A DNA stretch of 64,000 nucleotides from Flavobacterium sp. (GTDB lineage Bacteria > Bacteroidota > Bacteroidia > Flavobacteriales > Flavobacteriaceae), in NCBI GenBank assembly GCA_025351785.1, contig JANXVF010000038.1, forward strand, positions 16,549 to 80,548, read 5' to 3'. The position numbers and the translations under genes are program-made. Under the pieces are notes generated by a model. It saw only the letters and a program-made list of their open reading frames with translations, did not search any database and was not told where the DNA came from. This document shows, piece by piece, positions 8,571 through 18,844 of this stretch (the first letter of the stretch is position 1; every line of letters begins with the position of its first letter).

Positions 8571-9485
8571 ATGATCGATTATATAAAATATTTATACAAA
8601 AAGTTGTATCAAAAGTTTAATTACGAAACACATAAAACAGCACTATTAAATGGTAAAATTTTAGCCAACATAAATAGTAAAAAAGAAAAAATAGAATCGT
8701 TAGATGAGGTTGAATTTCAGGTTTTTTCGCAACGTGGTGAAGATGGTATAATTCAATATATAATTAGTAAAATTGAAATCCCAAATAAAATCTTTATAGA
8801 ATTTGGCGTAGAAACATATACCGAATCGAATACACGCTATTTATTAATCAATAATAATTGGTCAGGTTTGGTTCTTGACGGAAGTGAAAAAAATATAAAT
8901 TTTATAAAAAAAGATTTTATTTATTGGAAATACGATATAGTGGCTAAGCAAACATTTATTACAAAAGATAATATCAATCAATTAATTAGCGATTATACTA
9001 AAACAGAAGATATTGGCTTGTTAAGTGTTGATATAGATGGTAATGATTATTGGATTTGGGATGAAATAAATGTGATAAAACCTCGTATTGTTATTTGCGA
9101 ATACAATTCTGCTTTTGGCTATACCAAAAAACTTACAGTTCCATATAAATCAGATTTTGTTCGAGGCAAAGCGCACTTTTCAGAATTGTATTTTGGAGCT
9201 TCATTAGGCGCATTCTGTCATTTAGCGGAACAAAAAGGATATGATTTTATAGGAACTACATCTGCAGGGATAAACGCTTATTTTGTTAGAAAAGATTTGT
9301 CATCACCATTTAAAATTTATTCTGCAAAAAATGGATATAATGAATCCGACAACAGAGACTCTAAAAATGAAAAGGGAGAATTAACCTTTTTAAGACATAA
9401 TGAAAGATTAAAAGTGATACAAGATTTAGACATTTTTGATATCGAAACCAATTCAACAACTAAAATTAAAAATACATTGCTTTAA
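8571..9485 (+). CDS. FkbM-like methyltransferase-fold protein of a polysaccharide locus
   Basis: The 304-residue soluble protein contains QRGEDGIIQYI at about 46-56, FIEFGVETYTESNTRYLL with an acidic Rossmann-like glycine motif, LLSVDIDGNDYWIW and IVICEYN. This pattern recalls FkbM-type SAM-dependent methyltransferase folds seen among surface glycan genes, but the SAM loop is not canonical. The call is therefore a fold-level guess. It is wedged between wzx and a wzy-like gene, which suggests a role in modifying the repeat unit. Confidence 0.6.
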   Translation: MIDYIKYLYKKLYQKFNYETHKTALLNGKILANINSKKEKIESLDEVEFQVFSQRGEDGIIQYIISKIEIPNKIFIEFGVETYTESNTRYLLINNNWSGLVLDGSEKNINFIKKDFIYWKYDIVAKQTFITKDNINQLISDYTKTEDIGLLSVDIDGNDYWIWDEINVIKPRIVICEYNSAFGYTKKLTVPYKSDFVRGKAHFSELYFGASLGAFCHLAEQKGYDFIGTTSAGINAYFVRKDLSSPFKIYSAKNGYNESDNRDSKNEKGELTFLRHNERLKVIQDLDIFDIETNSTTKIKNTLL

Positions 9486-9505
9486 ATTTTATTTGTACTT
9501 AAAAA

Positions 9506-10762
9506 ATGAAATTAAATACACAAGGATTATCATATCAGTTATTGCTGCTTGCCTGTATAGTAGTGTCTTTGTTTCCAGTTTATGAATTAACTTTTTTAGT
9601 ATGGTTAATCACACTTTTAATTACGGTAAAACAGAACTATTCAATTACTATTTTTAAATATGTTAGTATTTTTTTAGTCATATTATGTATTGCCACATTT
9701 TCTTCCTTTTTTAATAAATTTCAACTTTTCCCTTTTATAAGAGATTTTACATATATAGTAAAACCAATTTTAGGACTTTTAGTAGGGTATCAATTATGTC
9801 GTTTTAATAGTAAAACCGCTTTTAAAGCTTTAATTTATGTTGGCCTTTTAATTGCATTAATGCATCTTGTTATTGTATTTATAGCTTTTTTAAAGTACCA
9901 ATCGTTACAGTTAAATTTGTTACGACAAGAAGGAGGCTATTTTAGCGATTATGAAATTTACATAATAATTCTGCTTTTATTCAAAACTAAATTCAATATC
10001 GATATAACTAAAAATCGCGCTCGATTGATACTATTAATTGTAAGTTTTTCTAGTTTTTTATATATGGCTAGAACCAACATGATTCAATTAATAATCTTGA
10101 TTATCGCACTTAAAGGATATTTTGCAATTACTAAAAAAGCCTTAATAATTTTATTCTCAATTGCAGTAACTGTCGTTGTTGGGTATTTTACGATTGTTTA
10201 TTTTAATCCTCAAAGAGGCGGAAAAGGGTTAGAAGCTTTTTTTTATAAGATAAAAATTGCTCCCGAAGAAGCTTTTAAAACCCATATAAACAAAGAAGAC
10301 TGGAAAGATTTTAATGATAATTACCGCTCATTTGAAAACATCATAACCGTAAAACAAGTGTCAAGCAAAGGAGTTGGAACGGTCATTATTGGTGAAGGAT
10401 TAGGATCGACTTTAAATCTTGGAGTAAGAATGCTTTCAAATGACGGACAATTTGTTCAAAACATTCCAATTGTACATAACGGATTTATGACTGTATTTTT
10501 AAAATCAGGAATTATAGGCGTCCTTTTTAGTTTATTTTTTATTATTATCTTGTTTAGACAAAAAAAATCAGATTTCGAATCGGTTAAAAATATAAATTTT
10601 TTATTAGTAGGAACTAGTGTTTTTTTAATAGTTTCGAACTGGGTGTTTTTAGGATTGTATCTAAAACTCGATAATAAATCAATTATTATTGGATTTTTAA
10701 TAGCTTTAAAAGAAGTGCTTATTAGAGAAAATAACAAACATATTGCTATTGAAAATGAATAA
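9506..10762 (+). CDS. O-antigen polymerase-like membrane protein (Wzy candidate)
   Basis: The 418-residue protein has about 10-12 membrane segments and a large periplasmic loop at about 235-320 (FYKIKIAPEEAF to VQNIPIVHNGFMTVFLKSGIIG). HNGFMTVFLKSGIIGVLFSL closely follows the conserved H-N-x(4-6)-G-G pattern after the big loop in Wzy/WaaL proteins. Its place next to wzx and glycosyltransferases favours repeat-unit polymerase. It ends within the region used to start the next gene. Confidence 0.75.
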   Translation: MKLNTQGLSYQLLLLACIVVSLFPVYELTFLVWLITLLITVKQNYSITIFKYVSIFLVILCIATFSSFFNKFQLFPFIRDFTYIVKPILGLLVGYQLCRFNSKTAFKALIYVGLLIALMHLVIVFIAFLKYQSLQLNLLRQEGGYFSDYEIYIIILLLFKTKFNIDITKNRARLILLIVSFSSFLYMARTNMIQLIILIIALKGYFAITKKALIILFSIAVTVVVGYFTIVYFNPQRGGKGLEAFFYKIKIAPEEAFKTHINKEDWKDFNDNYRSFENIITVKQVSSKGVGTVIIGEGLGSTLNLGVRMLSNDGQFVQNIPIVHNGFMTVFLKSGIIGVLFSLFFIIILFRQKKSDFESVKNINFLLVGTSVFLIVSNWVFLGLYLKLDNKSIIIGFLIALKEVLIRENNKHIAIENE

Positions 10763-10769
10763 GGATAAA

Positions 10770-11855
10770 ATGAATATTCTGGTCGATTGTCATGTTTTTG
10801 ATGGGAGCTTTCAAGGCACAACAACCTATTTGAAAGGCATTTATCTTGAAATGATAAAAGATAAAAAATTCAATTTTTTTTTTGCAGCAAATACTATAGA
10901 AATTGTAAAAAACATTTTTGGCGAACATGATAATGTATATTATTTAAAATACAAATCCAACAATAAATTTTACAGATTATTAATTGATATTCCTAAACTA
11001 ATAAAACAAAACAAAATTGATTACGCACACTTTCAGTACATAGTGCCACCAATAAAAAAATGCAACTATATTGTTACAATACACGATATTTTGTTTTTAG
11101 ATTTTCCTCAATATTTTCCGTTAAGTTACCGATTTAAAAATAAACTGCTTTTTAAATGGAGTGCCAAACGATCTGAAATTGTTCTAACGGTTTCCGAGTT
11201 TTCTAAAAAACAAATCCAAAAACATTTCAAAATACAGGAAATCGAAATCACGCCTAATGCAGTTGACCCAGTATATTTTGAACCGTATAACAAATCCGAA
11301 ATAAAAAAACAGCTAGAAGACCAATACAAGCTAAATAAATATTGGATCTATGTAAGCCGATGGGAACCCAGAAAAAATCATTTTACATTACTCGAAGTAT
11401 TTGTAGAAAATAAATTTTATAACGATTTTTCACTAGTTTTTGTTGGAGACAAAGCAATCAAAAATAAAAAGTACAACGATTATTATGCTAATTTATCTCA
11501 AGATATAAAATTGAAGATAATCACACTAAATAAAGTCGATTTTCAACAGCTTCTTCTACTTTTACGAGGTGCAGATTTAGCGGTTTATCCTTCATTTGCC
11601 GAAGGATTTGGTATTCCTCCAATAGAAGCTATCGCTGCCAAAATACCATCAGTTTTTTCTAACACAACCGCAATGGCCGATTTTGATTTCAGTAAAGAAA
11701 ATGGTTTTAATCCATATGATAAACAAGACATTCTGAGAGTTATCAACAAAGCATTATCTGAAGAAATCAATCTTTCAAATATCGAAAAATTAGTTGCAAA
11801 GTACAATTGGAAAATAGCTGCATCTGTTATAAAAGATAGATTAAAAATGTTTTAA
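10770..11855 (+). CDS. Family 4 glycosyltransferase (GT-B)
   Basis: MNILVDCHVFDGSFQGTTTYLKGIY is the usual N-terminus for this GT4 subgroup, so I chose the ATG at 10770, 7 nt after the previous stop; an ATG at 10755 is also possible. HDILFLDFPQYFP and VLTVSEFSK mark the acceptor half. YVSRWEPRKNH, FVGDKA and PSFAEGFGIPPIEAIAAKIPSVFSN mark the nucleotide-sugar half with the E-x7-E signature. It is a cytosolic or membrane-associated sugar transferase of the locus; the donor is unknown. Confidence 0.88.
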   Translation: MNILVDCHVFDGSFQGTTTYLKGIYLEMIKDKKFNFFFAANTIEIVKNIFGEHDNVYYLKYKSNNKFYRLLIDIPKLIKQNKIDYAHFQYIVPPIKKCNYIVTIHDILFLDFPQYFPLSYRFKNKLLFKWSAKRSEIVLTVSEFSKKQIQKHFKIQEIEITPNAVDPVYFEPYNKSEIKKQLEDQYKLNKYWIYVSRWEPRKNHFTLLEVFVENKFYNDFSLVFVGDKAIKNKKYNDYYANLSQDIKLKIITLNKVDFQQLLLLLRGADLAVYPSFAEGFGIPPIEAIAAKIPSVFSNTTAMADFDFSKENGFNPYDKQDILRVINKALSEEINLSNIEKLVAKYNWKIAASVIKDRLKMF

Positions 11856-11957
11856 ATATAAATTTAACACATTTTCAAAATTTCATTGCTTTTAACCTTA
11901 ACTGCCAGCCAAATTAGTATATCCAAAACTCTTTTTTTAAATAATTCTAAAATTACC

Positions 11958-11965
11958 TACTTTTG
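11958..11965 (+). promoter_or_regulatory. Candidate -7 box (TACTTTTG) for the DUF1972 glycosyltransferase gene
   Basis: TAnnTTTG lies 23 nt before the ATG at 11989, in a 133-nt intergenic gap that otherwise shows no recognisable element. The -33 region is unclear. Confidence 0.5.
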
Positions 11966-11988
11966 CAATCCACACAGAAAAAAATTGC

Positions 11989-13086
11989 ATGAAAATAGCC
12001 ATTCTAGGAACACGAGGAATACCTAACCACTATGGCGGTTTTGAACAATTTGCAGAATATTTTTCTGTGTTTTTAGCCGAAAAAAAGCACGAAGTATACG
12101 TATACAATTCCCACAATCATCCCTATAAAGAGAAAACGTTCAAAGGCGTAAAGATTATTCATAAATACGATCCAGAAAATAAAATAGGAACTGCCGGTCA
12201 ATTTATTTATGATTTAAATTGCATTTTAGATATTCGAAAGCAAAACTTCGATATTATTTTGCAATTGGGTTACACAAGTAGTTCGGTTTGGTATTTTTTA
12301 TTGCCTAAAAAACCAATCGTAATTACAAATATGGATGGTTTAGAATGGAAAAGATCTAAATATGCAAAAGTGGTTCAAAAAGGACTCTTATTTGCCGAAA
12401 AGTTAGCAGTAAAAAGCAGCGATTATTTAGTATCAGATTCAATCGGAATTCAAAAATATCTTAAACAAAAATATGATAAAGAATCAACCTATATTGCTTA
12501 TGGTGCTTCGTTATTTACCAATCCAAATGAGCAATTAATTACTCAATATAATGTTGAAAAATACCAATTCAACATGATTTTAGCTCGTTTAGAACCCGAA
12601 AATAATATCGAAACCATTTTGGATGGCGTTGTTTTAAGTCAAGATAATACGCCAATGATTGTCATTGGAAATCACAATACCAAATTCGGAAACTATTTAA
12701 AACAAAAATTCAAAACTACAACAACAATTCGTTTTTTAGGCGCCATTTATAACATAGAACATTTAGATAATCTAAGGTATTTTTCTAATTTATATTTTCA
12801 CGGACATTCAGTTGGCGGAACCAATCCTTCTTTGCTCGAAGCAATGGCTTCTCAAGCCCTAATTATTGCTCATAACAATGAGTTTAATAGTGCCATTTTA
12901 AAAGAAAATGCTTATTATTTTTCAAATTCAGAAGAAGTAAGAAAAATAATCGCAGAAATAAAAAAAAATAATAACTTGCAATTTATTCAAAACAACTTCA
13001 ATGCTGTTGCAAACGAATACAATTGGAATACAATAAATGGTAAATATTTACAACTTTTTGAAAATTGCATTGTTAAAAAAAATTGA
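11989..13086 (+). CDS. DUF1972-type glycosyltransferase (rhamnosyltransferase-like, GT4)
   Basis: The 365-residue protein begins MKIAILGTRGIPNHYGGFEQ, the signature of the DUF1972 N-terminal domain often annotated as rhamnosyltransferase. The following NMDGLEWKRSKY is also typical. The C-terminal half holds ILARLEPENNIETIL, FLGAIYN and HGHSVGGTNPSLLEAMASQALIIAHNN, the GT4 donor site. Nearby rfbACD genes make dTDP-rhamnose, which fits a rhamnosyl donor, though this is inference. It starts its own unit after a promoter-like box. Confidence 0.88.
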   Translation: MKIAILGTRGIPNHYGGFEQFAEYFSVFLAEKKHEVYVYNSHNHPYKEKTFKGVKIIHKYDPENKIGTAGQFIYDLNCILDIRKQNFDIILQLGYTSSSVWYFLLPKKPIVITNMDGLEWKRSKYAKVVQKGLLFAEKLAVKSSDYLVSDSIGIQKYLKQKYDKESTYIAYGASLFTNPNEQLITQYNVEKYQFNMILARLEPENNIETILDGVVLSQDNTPMIVIGNHNTKFGNYLKQKFKTTTTIRFLGAIYNIEHLDNLRYFSNLYFHGHSVGGTNPSLLEAMASQALIIAHNNEFNSAILKENAYYFSNSEEVRKIIAEIKKNNNLQFIQNNFNAVANEYNWNTINGKYLQLFENCIVKKN

Positions 13087-14365
13087 ATTTTTTAACAATC
13101 AATCTATATTTATTTACCTTATAGCAACCATTCTTATTGTCATTCCATTAAAAACTATTGTGGTGAGTATTGCAATTATTACATTCGTACTTATTGCTAT
13201 TTACCATAGCAAAAAGACTAAAATAGAACTCAATAAAATTTTAATTCTTCCTGTTTTATTTTATTTTTTGATGTTTTTTTCACTCTTCTGGACAAGAAAT
13301 TTGTCCAATACTTTGTCTGGTTTACAAAAAGAACTCCCTTTTTTATTTATTCCGTTAGCGTTTTTAATCATGCCAAGATTAAACAAAAAGGAAATTTACA
13401 AGACATTCAGGCTATTTAGTTTTGCAATGCTCTTTTTTGGTTTATACTATCTTTTAAATGCTTCTTATAGATATTATAACACCCATGATGCCTCCGTTTT
13501 TTTTTATCATGAATTGGTTACCAAAGATGTTAATGCTATATATGTTTCAGTCTTTGCATCATTTGCAATTTTTTATTTTATTTCTTTAAAAGAAAAAACT
13601 GTTTTAGACAAAACCGCCTTATTTTTTTTATCAATAGTAATCTTTTTATTATCATCAAAAAGCATAATAACTATTGATTTTATTTTAATCATTTGTTATT
13701 ATTCTTTTTTTGCTCCTATTCCAACCGGTGTAAAATCAACAACTCTAATTACTGTTATTGCATTTGTTGTAGGTTCACTTTTTTTTGTAAAAGAAGTCAA
13801 GCAACGCTTTTTGTTAGAATATGAAACGGCATTTGTTGACAATACCGTTAACAATAAAATTGGAAACGAAAATGCCAAAGTGTATAATGTGAGTTTAAAA
13901 CAAGCTTGGAATAATAAAAAATTTGAAAACAATAATTTTTTTCCCGGAACGGCTCTAAGAGTTTATCAAATGAGAATTTTTAAGGAAATGCTACAAGAAC
14001 AAAACGTTTTTTGGACTGGTTTTGGGCTAGAAGCTTCTCAAGACGAAATACAAAAAAAAAGTAAGCAACATCAACTGTATGATGGTTATGGTGACTTTAA
14101 TTTTCACAATCAATATATTCAAACCTTTTCAGAATTGGGAGTTTTTGGGTTTTTAATTTTAATTGCAATGCTCTATTTTAATTGTAAAAATGGATGGAAG
14201 CAAAAAGATTTTCTACATATTGTTTTTGCAATCACAATGATAATCTTATTTTTGTCTGAATCTTTTTTTTGCAGGCAACGAGGTATCGTTTTTTTTGTTA
14301 CAATTTATTGTATGTTTAACTTTTCAGTGCCTAATTTACATAAAGACAATCCTTCAAAACTATGA
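13037..14365 (+). CDS. O-antigen ligase/polymerase-like membrane protein
   Basis: The protein has 442 residues with about 11 membrane segments and a large loop at about 255-365. [21 protein letters not shown] after the loop is the characteristic H-N-x-Y-x(5)-G-x-x-G motif of O-antigen ligases (Wzy_C). If it starts at the ATG at 13037, it overlaps the preceding gene by 50 nt in another frame; TTG codons at 13058 and 13070 would shorten this. With the candidate polymerase at 9506, one of the two is probably a ligase. Confidence 0.8.
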   Translation: MVNIYNFLKIALLKKIEFFNNQSIFIYLIATILIVIPLKTIVVSIAIITFVLIAIYHSKKTKIELNKILILPVLFYFLMFFSLFWTRNLSNTLSGLQKELPFLFIPLAFLIMPRLNKKEIYKTFRLFSFAMLFFGLYYLLNASYRYYNTHDASVFFYHELVTKDVNAIYVSVFASFAIFYFISLKEKTVLDKTALFFLSIVIFLLSSKSIITIDFILIICYYSFFAPIPTGVKSTTLITVIAFVVGSLFFVKEVKQRFLLEYETAFVDNTVNNKIGNENAKVYNVSLKQAWNNKKFENNNFFPGTALRVYQMRIFKEMLQEQNVFWTGFGLEASQDEIQKKSKQHQLYDGYGDFNFHNQYIQTFSELGVFGFLILIAMLYFNCKNGWKQKDFLHIVFAITMIILFLSESFFCRQRGIVFFVTIYCMFNFSVPNLHKDNPSKL

Positions 14366-15345
14366 AAAGAATATTAATTACAGGCGCTGCTGGGTTTCTA
14401 GGTTCCCATCTTTGCGATCGTTTTATTGCCGAAGGTTATTTTGTAATGGGAATGGACAATTTAATTACGGGTGATTTAAAAAATATTGAACACCTTTTTA
14501 AACTCGAAAACTTTGAATTTTATCATCATGATATTACCAAGTTTGTTCATGTTCCAGGTCGATTAGATTATATATTGCACTTTGCTTCACCAGCAAGCCC
14601 AATAGATTATTTAAAAATTCCAATTCAAACGCTTAAAGTAGGTTCGCTAGGCACACACAATCTTCTAGGTTTGGCAAGGGTTAAAAACGCTAGAATTCTT
14701 ATTGCTTCAACATCCGAAGTGTATGGCGATCCATTAATTCATCCGCAAACCGAAGAATATTATGGTAATGTAAATACCATAGGACCTAGAGGTGTATATG
14801 ATGAAGCTAAACGGTTTCAAGAATCTATTACAATGGCATATCACACTTTTCATGGTGTTGAAACTAGAATTGTTCGAATATTTAATACCTATGGACCACG
14901 AATGCGACTCAATGATGGTCGGGTAATTCCAGCTTTTATTGGTCAAGCTTTGAGGGGCGAAGATTTAACCATTTTTGGCGATGGTAGTCAAACCCGCTCT
15001 TTTTGTTATGTAACCGATCAAGTAGAAGGAATTTTCAGATTACTGCATTCGGATTATGTATATCCTGTAAATATTGGAAATCCAGATGAAATTACAATTA
15101 AAGATTTTGCAGATGAAATCATAAAATTAACAGGTACAAATCAGAAAGTGGTTTATCATCCGCTACCAGTAAATGATCCATTGCAACGACAACCAGATAT
15201 TGCAAAAGCAAAAAGCATTTTAGGTTGGGACGCTAAAGTGTCGAGACAAGAAGGAATGAAAATGACCTACGATTATTTTAAATCATTATCGACCGAAGAA
15301 TTGCTAAAAGAAGAACATAAAGATTTCTCTAAATATATTTCCTAG
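14362..15345 (+). CDS. UDP-glucuronate decarboxylase-like NAD-dependent epimerase (UDP-xylose synthase)
   Basis: The 327-residue extended SDR has [16 protein letters not shown] (NAD-binding), [38 protein letters not shown] (Tyr146/Lys150) and [28 protein letters not shown] and GPR-YDEAKR are features of UDP-glucuronate decarboxylases, which make UDP-xylose. The length matches the family. It overlaps the previous gene by 4 nt and the next by 1 nt. It suggests a pentose or a derivative in the glycan. Other members of the broad epimerase family cannot be fully excluded. Confidence 0.88.
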   Translation: MKRILITGAAGFLGSHLCDRFIAEGYFVMGMDNLITGDLKNIEHLFKLENFEFYHHDITKFVHVPGRLDYILHFASPASPIDYLKIPIQTLKVGSLGTHNLLGLARVKNARILIASTSEVYGDPLIHPQTEEYYGNVNTIGPRGVYDEAKRFQESITMAYHTFHGVETRIVRIFNTYGPRMRLNDGRVIPAFIGQALRGEDLTIFGDGSQTRSFCYVTDQVEGIFRLLHSDYVYPVNIGNPDEITIKDFADEIIKLTGTNQKVVYHPLPVNDPLQRQPDIAKAKSILGWDAKVSRQEGMKMTYDYFKSLSTEELLKEEHKDFSKYIS

Positions 15346-16697
15346 TGCAAAGACATACTGGCAGATTTTCGATATACATTAGACCGTTTTCCTATGCATT
15401 AGATTTGATTATCATAAATTTTTTAGCATACCATTTGTTGATAAATTCTCTCAACGGGTTGTATTATCATCTTTTTGTATCTTTTTCTTGGATTATTATT
15501 TCCCTAAATGTTGGTTTTTATGAAGTATATCGATTTACAAAAGCATCAGAAATCATCACAAAAATCATCAAACAATATGTAATTTTTACAATAGTAAACT
15601 TTGCGTATATTGGTTATTTTTTAAAATTTTCAGAACCATCTCTAATAATTCAATTTGTAACAATAGCAATGTTATTAATTGCTTGCGAAAAATTATTTAT
15701 TTATTATTTTTTAAGAAAATTTAGAGTTGTATTTGGAGGAAATTTTAGAAGAGTAGTAATTGTTGGTGAGGATAAAAATATTACTCAACTAGTAGATTTT
15801 TTTAATGAAAATCCTAATTATGGTTATAAATTAGAAAAGATATTTGATTTAAAAGCTCATAAAAAGCAACAAATTCAAGATTGTTTCGATTTTGTTACCG
15901 ATAATAAAATTGATGAAATTTATTGTGCACTAGCTGATTTGTCAAATACAGATGTAAACAATTTTGTTGATTTTACTGATAATAATTTGAAAACTCTAAA
16001 ATTTTTACCCGATGAAAAAGAAATAACTGCCAGGAATTTAATTTTAGATTATTACGGATATATACCTATAGTTTCCCTTAGAAATATTCCACTTGACATT
16101 CAAATAAACAAGATTGTCAAACGCTCATTCGATATCCTATTTTCATTATTAATTATCATTGTAATTCTTACTTGGTTAGTTCCTATTTTGGGATTATTTA
16201 TACTCTGGGAATCAAAAGGATCTATATTTTTTACACAAAAAAGAAATGGTTTAAATTATCACGAATTTGATTGTTACAAATTTAGATCAATGACAATAAA
16301 TGAAATTGCCGATTTGGAACAAGTTTCTAAAAATGATCCTAGAATAACAAAAGTTGGACGGTTTATTAGAAAAACAAGTATTGACGAATTACCTCAATTT
16401 TTTAATGTTTTGATAGGCGATATGTCGGTTGTAGGACCAAGACCTCACATGGTTAGTCATACCGAAATGTATGCAAAACGTGTAGATAAATTTATGGTAC
16501 GTCATTTTATTAAACCTGGAATAACAGGACTTGCGCAAACAAATGGTTATCGAGGCGAAGTTGAGAATGAAAATGATATTATAAACAGGGTTAAATATGA
16601 TATTTTTTATCTTGAAAATTGGTCCTTAGCATTAGATTTAAAAATAATATTTCTTACTATTTTAAATGCTGTAAAAGGCGAGGATAAAGCCTATTAA
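15345..16697 (+). CDS. Undecaprenyl-phosphate sugar phosphotransferase (WcaJ/polyprenyl glycosylphosphotransferase)
   Basis: This enzyme starts the repeat unit by moving a sugar-1-phosphate onto undecaprenyl phosphate at the inner membrane. The 450-residue protein has four to five N-terminal helices and a Rossmann-like middle (RRVVIVGEDKNITQLV). The bacterial sugar transferase domain at about 250-445 holds KRSFDILFSLL, FFTQKRNGLN, CYKFRSM, KTSIDELPQFFNVLIGDMSVVGPRP and KPGITGLAQ. The start is GTG, sharing one base with the previous stop. Its stop overlaps the stop of the opposing gene at TTAA (16694-16697). Confidence 0.92.
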   Translation: MQRHTGRFSIYIRPFSYALDLIIINFLAYHLLINSLNGLYYHLFVSFSWIIISLNVGFYEVYRFTKASEIITKIIKQYVIFTIVNFAYIGYFLKFSEPSLIIQFVTIAMLLIACEKLFIYYFLRKFRVVFGGNFRRVVIVGEDKNITQLVDFFNENPNYGYKLEKIFDLKAHKKQQIQDCFDFVTDNKIDEIYCALADLSNTDVNNFVDFTDNNLKTLKFLPDEKEITARNLILDYYGYIPIVSLRNIPLDIQINKIVKRSFDILFSLLIIIVILTWLVPILGLFILWESKGSIFFTQKRNGLNYHEFDCYKFRSMTINEIADLEQVSKNDPRITKVGRFIRKTSIDELPQFFNVLIGDMSVVGPRPHMVSHTEMYAKRVDKFMVRHFIKPGITGLAQTNGYRGEVENENDIINRVKYDIFYLENWSLALDLKIIFLTILNAVKGEDKAY

Positions 16698-17878
16698 AAA
16701 ACATTCTTTTTAATTAAAACATTCATTTGATTGTCTAAATTGAATACTTTTTTGGCTCTTTCAAAGTTTCTTTTTTTCATCAAATCTAATTCTTGTTTAT
16801 TTAATTTTGATATAGATTTAAGTATCTCGTTCAACTCGGTATAATTTCCTACAGCAGCTATCCAGCCTAAATTATTCTCTTCAACAATACGTTCGCCCTC
16901 ACCACCACCAAAATATAATATAGGAAAGCCTAATGCACCATATTCAAATATTTTTGAAGGTACTGAACCATAAATACGAACTTTTAACGGAACAATTGCA
17001 ATATCAAACGATTTTAATTTTTCGTGTAAATCGTTCCGATTCATCATTGGGTGAAAAAAAATATTTTTTTGTTTTTTAGAATCGATTAAAGTTTCTATTT
17101 GACTTTTTTCGGCACCATCACCAAAAATGTGAAGCTCAATATTTAGTGCGTTTAAATCTATTTTTTGACACATTTCATAAACGTTTTGAGCAATTCCTAA
17201 AAGGCCAGCATAAAATATTTTTATAGGTTGATTTATCTCTGTAGTTAAATTTAAATGCGCTAAAGTATGATTTGGAAAATTTCGATACAAATAACATATT
17301 TTTTCTGGAAATAGCGATTTTACGTGCGTTATAATTTCATTTGACTGTCCTATAATAATACTAGCTTTTTTATAAATAAACCGTTCTAAAAACAAGGATA
17401 ATTTATGAGATATCGAGTTCTCTTTTAGTGCTTTTAATTCTACCGCCGCCAAAGGCCACAAATCAGAAATATTGAGAATTATTTTTTTATTTTTCAGCTT
17501 TAAAACAAAAATCGAAATAAACGAGAGTAATAGTGGTGGAGATTGAATTACAATTTTATGAGGTGTTTTTTTAAATACCAAATAGAAAAATAAGGAGGTT
17601 GCAAATGATAAAACCGAAAAAATCCTGACCGCACTATTTTTACTTATACTAGGATAAATCCACAATCGTTTTACAATAATATGATCACGGTTTTCAGTAA
17701 CAAAAAATTTCCCTTTATATTCATCAAATAATTCTCCTTTAGGATAATTCCCTAACGGACAAATTACAGAAACTTTGTAATTATTTTGGCACAACTTCAA
17801 AGCCAGTTGCTCTATTCTGTTTGATGCAGCACCTTTTTCTGGCGGATAATAATTTGAAATTATTAATATTTCCTCCAT
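16694..17878 (-). CDS. Family 4 glycosyltransferase (WbuB-like)
   Basis: The 394-residue GT-B protein begins ILIISNYYPPEKGAASNRIEQLA and continues with VKRLWIYPS, SDLWPLAAVELKAL, IFYAGLLGIAQN, HIFGDGAEKS and VPSKIFEYGALGFPILYFG. This matches the WbuB/L-fucosamine-transferase-like group by eye. It is the last gene of a minus-strand run (panC-panD-UPF0104-this gene), starting 1 nt after the upstream stop. It converges on the sugar phosphotransferase gene with a 4-nt overlap and no room for a terminator. Confidence 0.88.
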   Translation of the reverse strand: MEEILIISNYYPPEKGAASNRIEQLALKLCQNNYKVSVICPLGNYPKGELFDEYKGKFFVTENRDHIIVKRLWIYPSISKNSAVRIFSVLSFATSLFFYLVFKKTPHKIVIQSPPLLLSFISIFVLKLKNKKIILNISDLWPLAAVELKALKENSISHKLSLFLERFIYKKASIIIGQSNEIITHVKSLFPEKICYLYRNFPNHTLAHLNLTTEINQPIKIFYAGLLGIAQNVYEMCQKIDLNALNIELHIFGDGAEKSQIETLIDSKKQKNIFFHPMMNRNDLHEKLKSFDIAIVPLKVRIYGSVPSKIFEYGALGFPILYFGGGEGERIVEENNLGWIAAVGNYTELNEILKSISKLNKQELDLMKKRNFERAKKVFNLDNQMNVLIKKNVF

Positions 17879-17879
17879 A

Positions 17880-18839
17880 TTATTTCCGGTTTAATATTGG
17901 AATAAATATAAATGACAAAAGCCCAAGAAATAATACTAAAAGCATCTGTGAAGTCCAAATTATCCAACCAAAAGCGTTTCCGGCAGTCTCGGCAACAGCA
18001 TAAAAAACCAATACTTTTGAAATTAAAAAAGGATACGACCCAAAACCACTATTTGTGAAAGCAATTGCAATACTTCCTACAACAAACGAGGTAATAATTG
18101 CACTAAAAGAGAGCGAAATTGTTTCTGAAACCACAAAAGTTGCTAAATAAAATGTTACTAAATAAGAACTCCAAATTAGAAATGTTTGAAATAAATACAT
18201 CCATTTGTCCTTCATATAAAAAATACTTAACAATCCCTCTTTAAGCCCTGCTAGTTTAGTTTTTATAAATAAAACCAGTTTTAATTTAGAATATTTATAA
18301 ACCAAAATTGAACCTAAAAGTAATGTTGTACCAAGGAGTAAAATTAAAACTAAAGTTCTAATGGGTAATTTATCAAAAATGAAAGATTTTATAATATCAA
18401 ACTGAAGAATAACAGCAAGAAGCATAAAAAAAATTAAGAAAAACACATCTATAATTCTTTCGGCAACTATAGTTCCAAAACCTTTGTCAAACGGAATATT
18501 ATTGTATTTTTTTACAATTAAAGCTCTAGAAATTTCTCCTGATTTTGGCACTGTTAAATTTAATAAATAGCCAATATTAACTGCCATAAAATTATTTCTA
18601 AAACTAGAATTATAACCCAAGTGCGACAACATATATTTCCATCTGTAAGCTCGTAAAGCATTACCAAAAAAGGCAGCTAAAAGTGCCAAAAAAACAAAAA
18701 AGTAATTTGCGTTTTTAAAATAGCCTTCAATTTCAACAATTTGTCCTTTTGTAAACGAATTGTATTGGTAAACAATTAAGAAAATACCTAAAAAAATAGG
18801 AAGTAAAATAGACAACCATTTGCTACTTGTTTCTTTCAC
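17880..18839 (-). CDS. UPF0104/AglD-type integral membrane protein (LPG synthase TM region family)
   Basis: The 319-residue protein has about eight hydrophobic helices. RAYRWKYML, NIGYLLNLTVPKSGEISRALIVKKY, VAERIIDVFFL and GSIAIAFTNSGFGSYPFLISKV are the hallmarks of the lysylphosphatidylglycerol synthase transmembrane/UPF0104 family. Members are thought to move lipids or lipid-linked sugars across the membrane, but the substrate here is unknown. It lies 5 nt after panD. Confidence 0.85.
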   Translation of the reverse strand: MKETSSKWLSILLPIFLGIFLIVYQYNSFTKGQIVEIEGYFKNANYFFVFLALLAAFFGNALRAYRWKYMLSHLGYNSSFRNNFMAVNIGYLLNLTVPKSGEISRALIVKKYNNIPFDKGFGTIVAERIIDVFFLIFFMLLAVILQFDIIKSFIFDKLPIRTLVLILLLGTTLLLGSILVYKYSKLKLVLFIKTKLAGLKEGLLSIFYMKDKWMYLFQTFLIWSSYLVTFYLATFVVSETISLSFSAIITSFVVGSIAIAFTNSGFGSYPFLISKVLVFYAVAETAGNAFGWIIWTSQMLLVLFLGLLSFIFIPILNRK

Positions 18840-18844
18840 AAAGT

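Noticed and set aside
10456..10928. Minus-strand frames across the wzy/GT4 junction
   Set aside because: They are antisense to two well-supported glycan genes and have no recognisable product.
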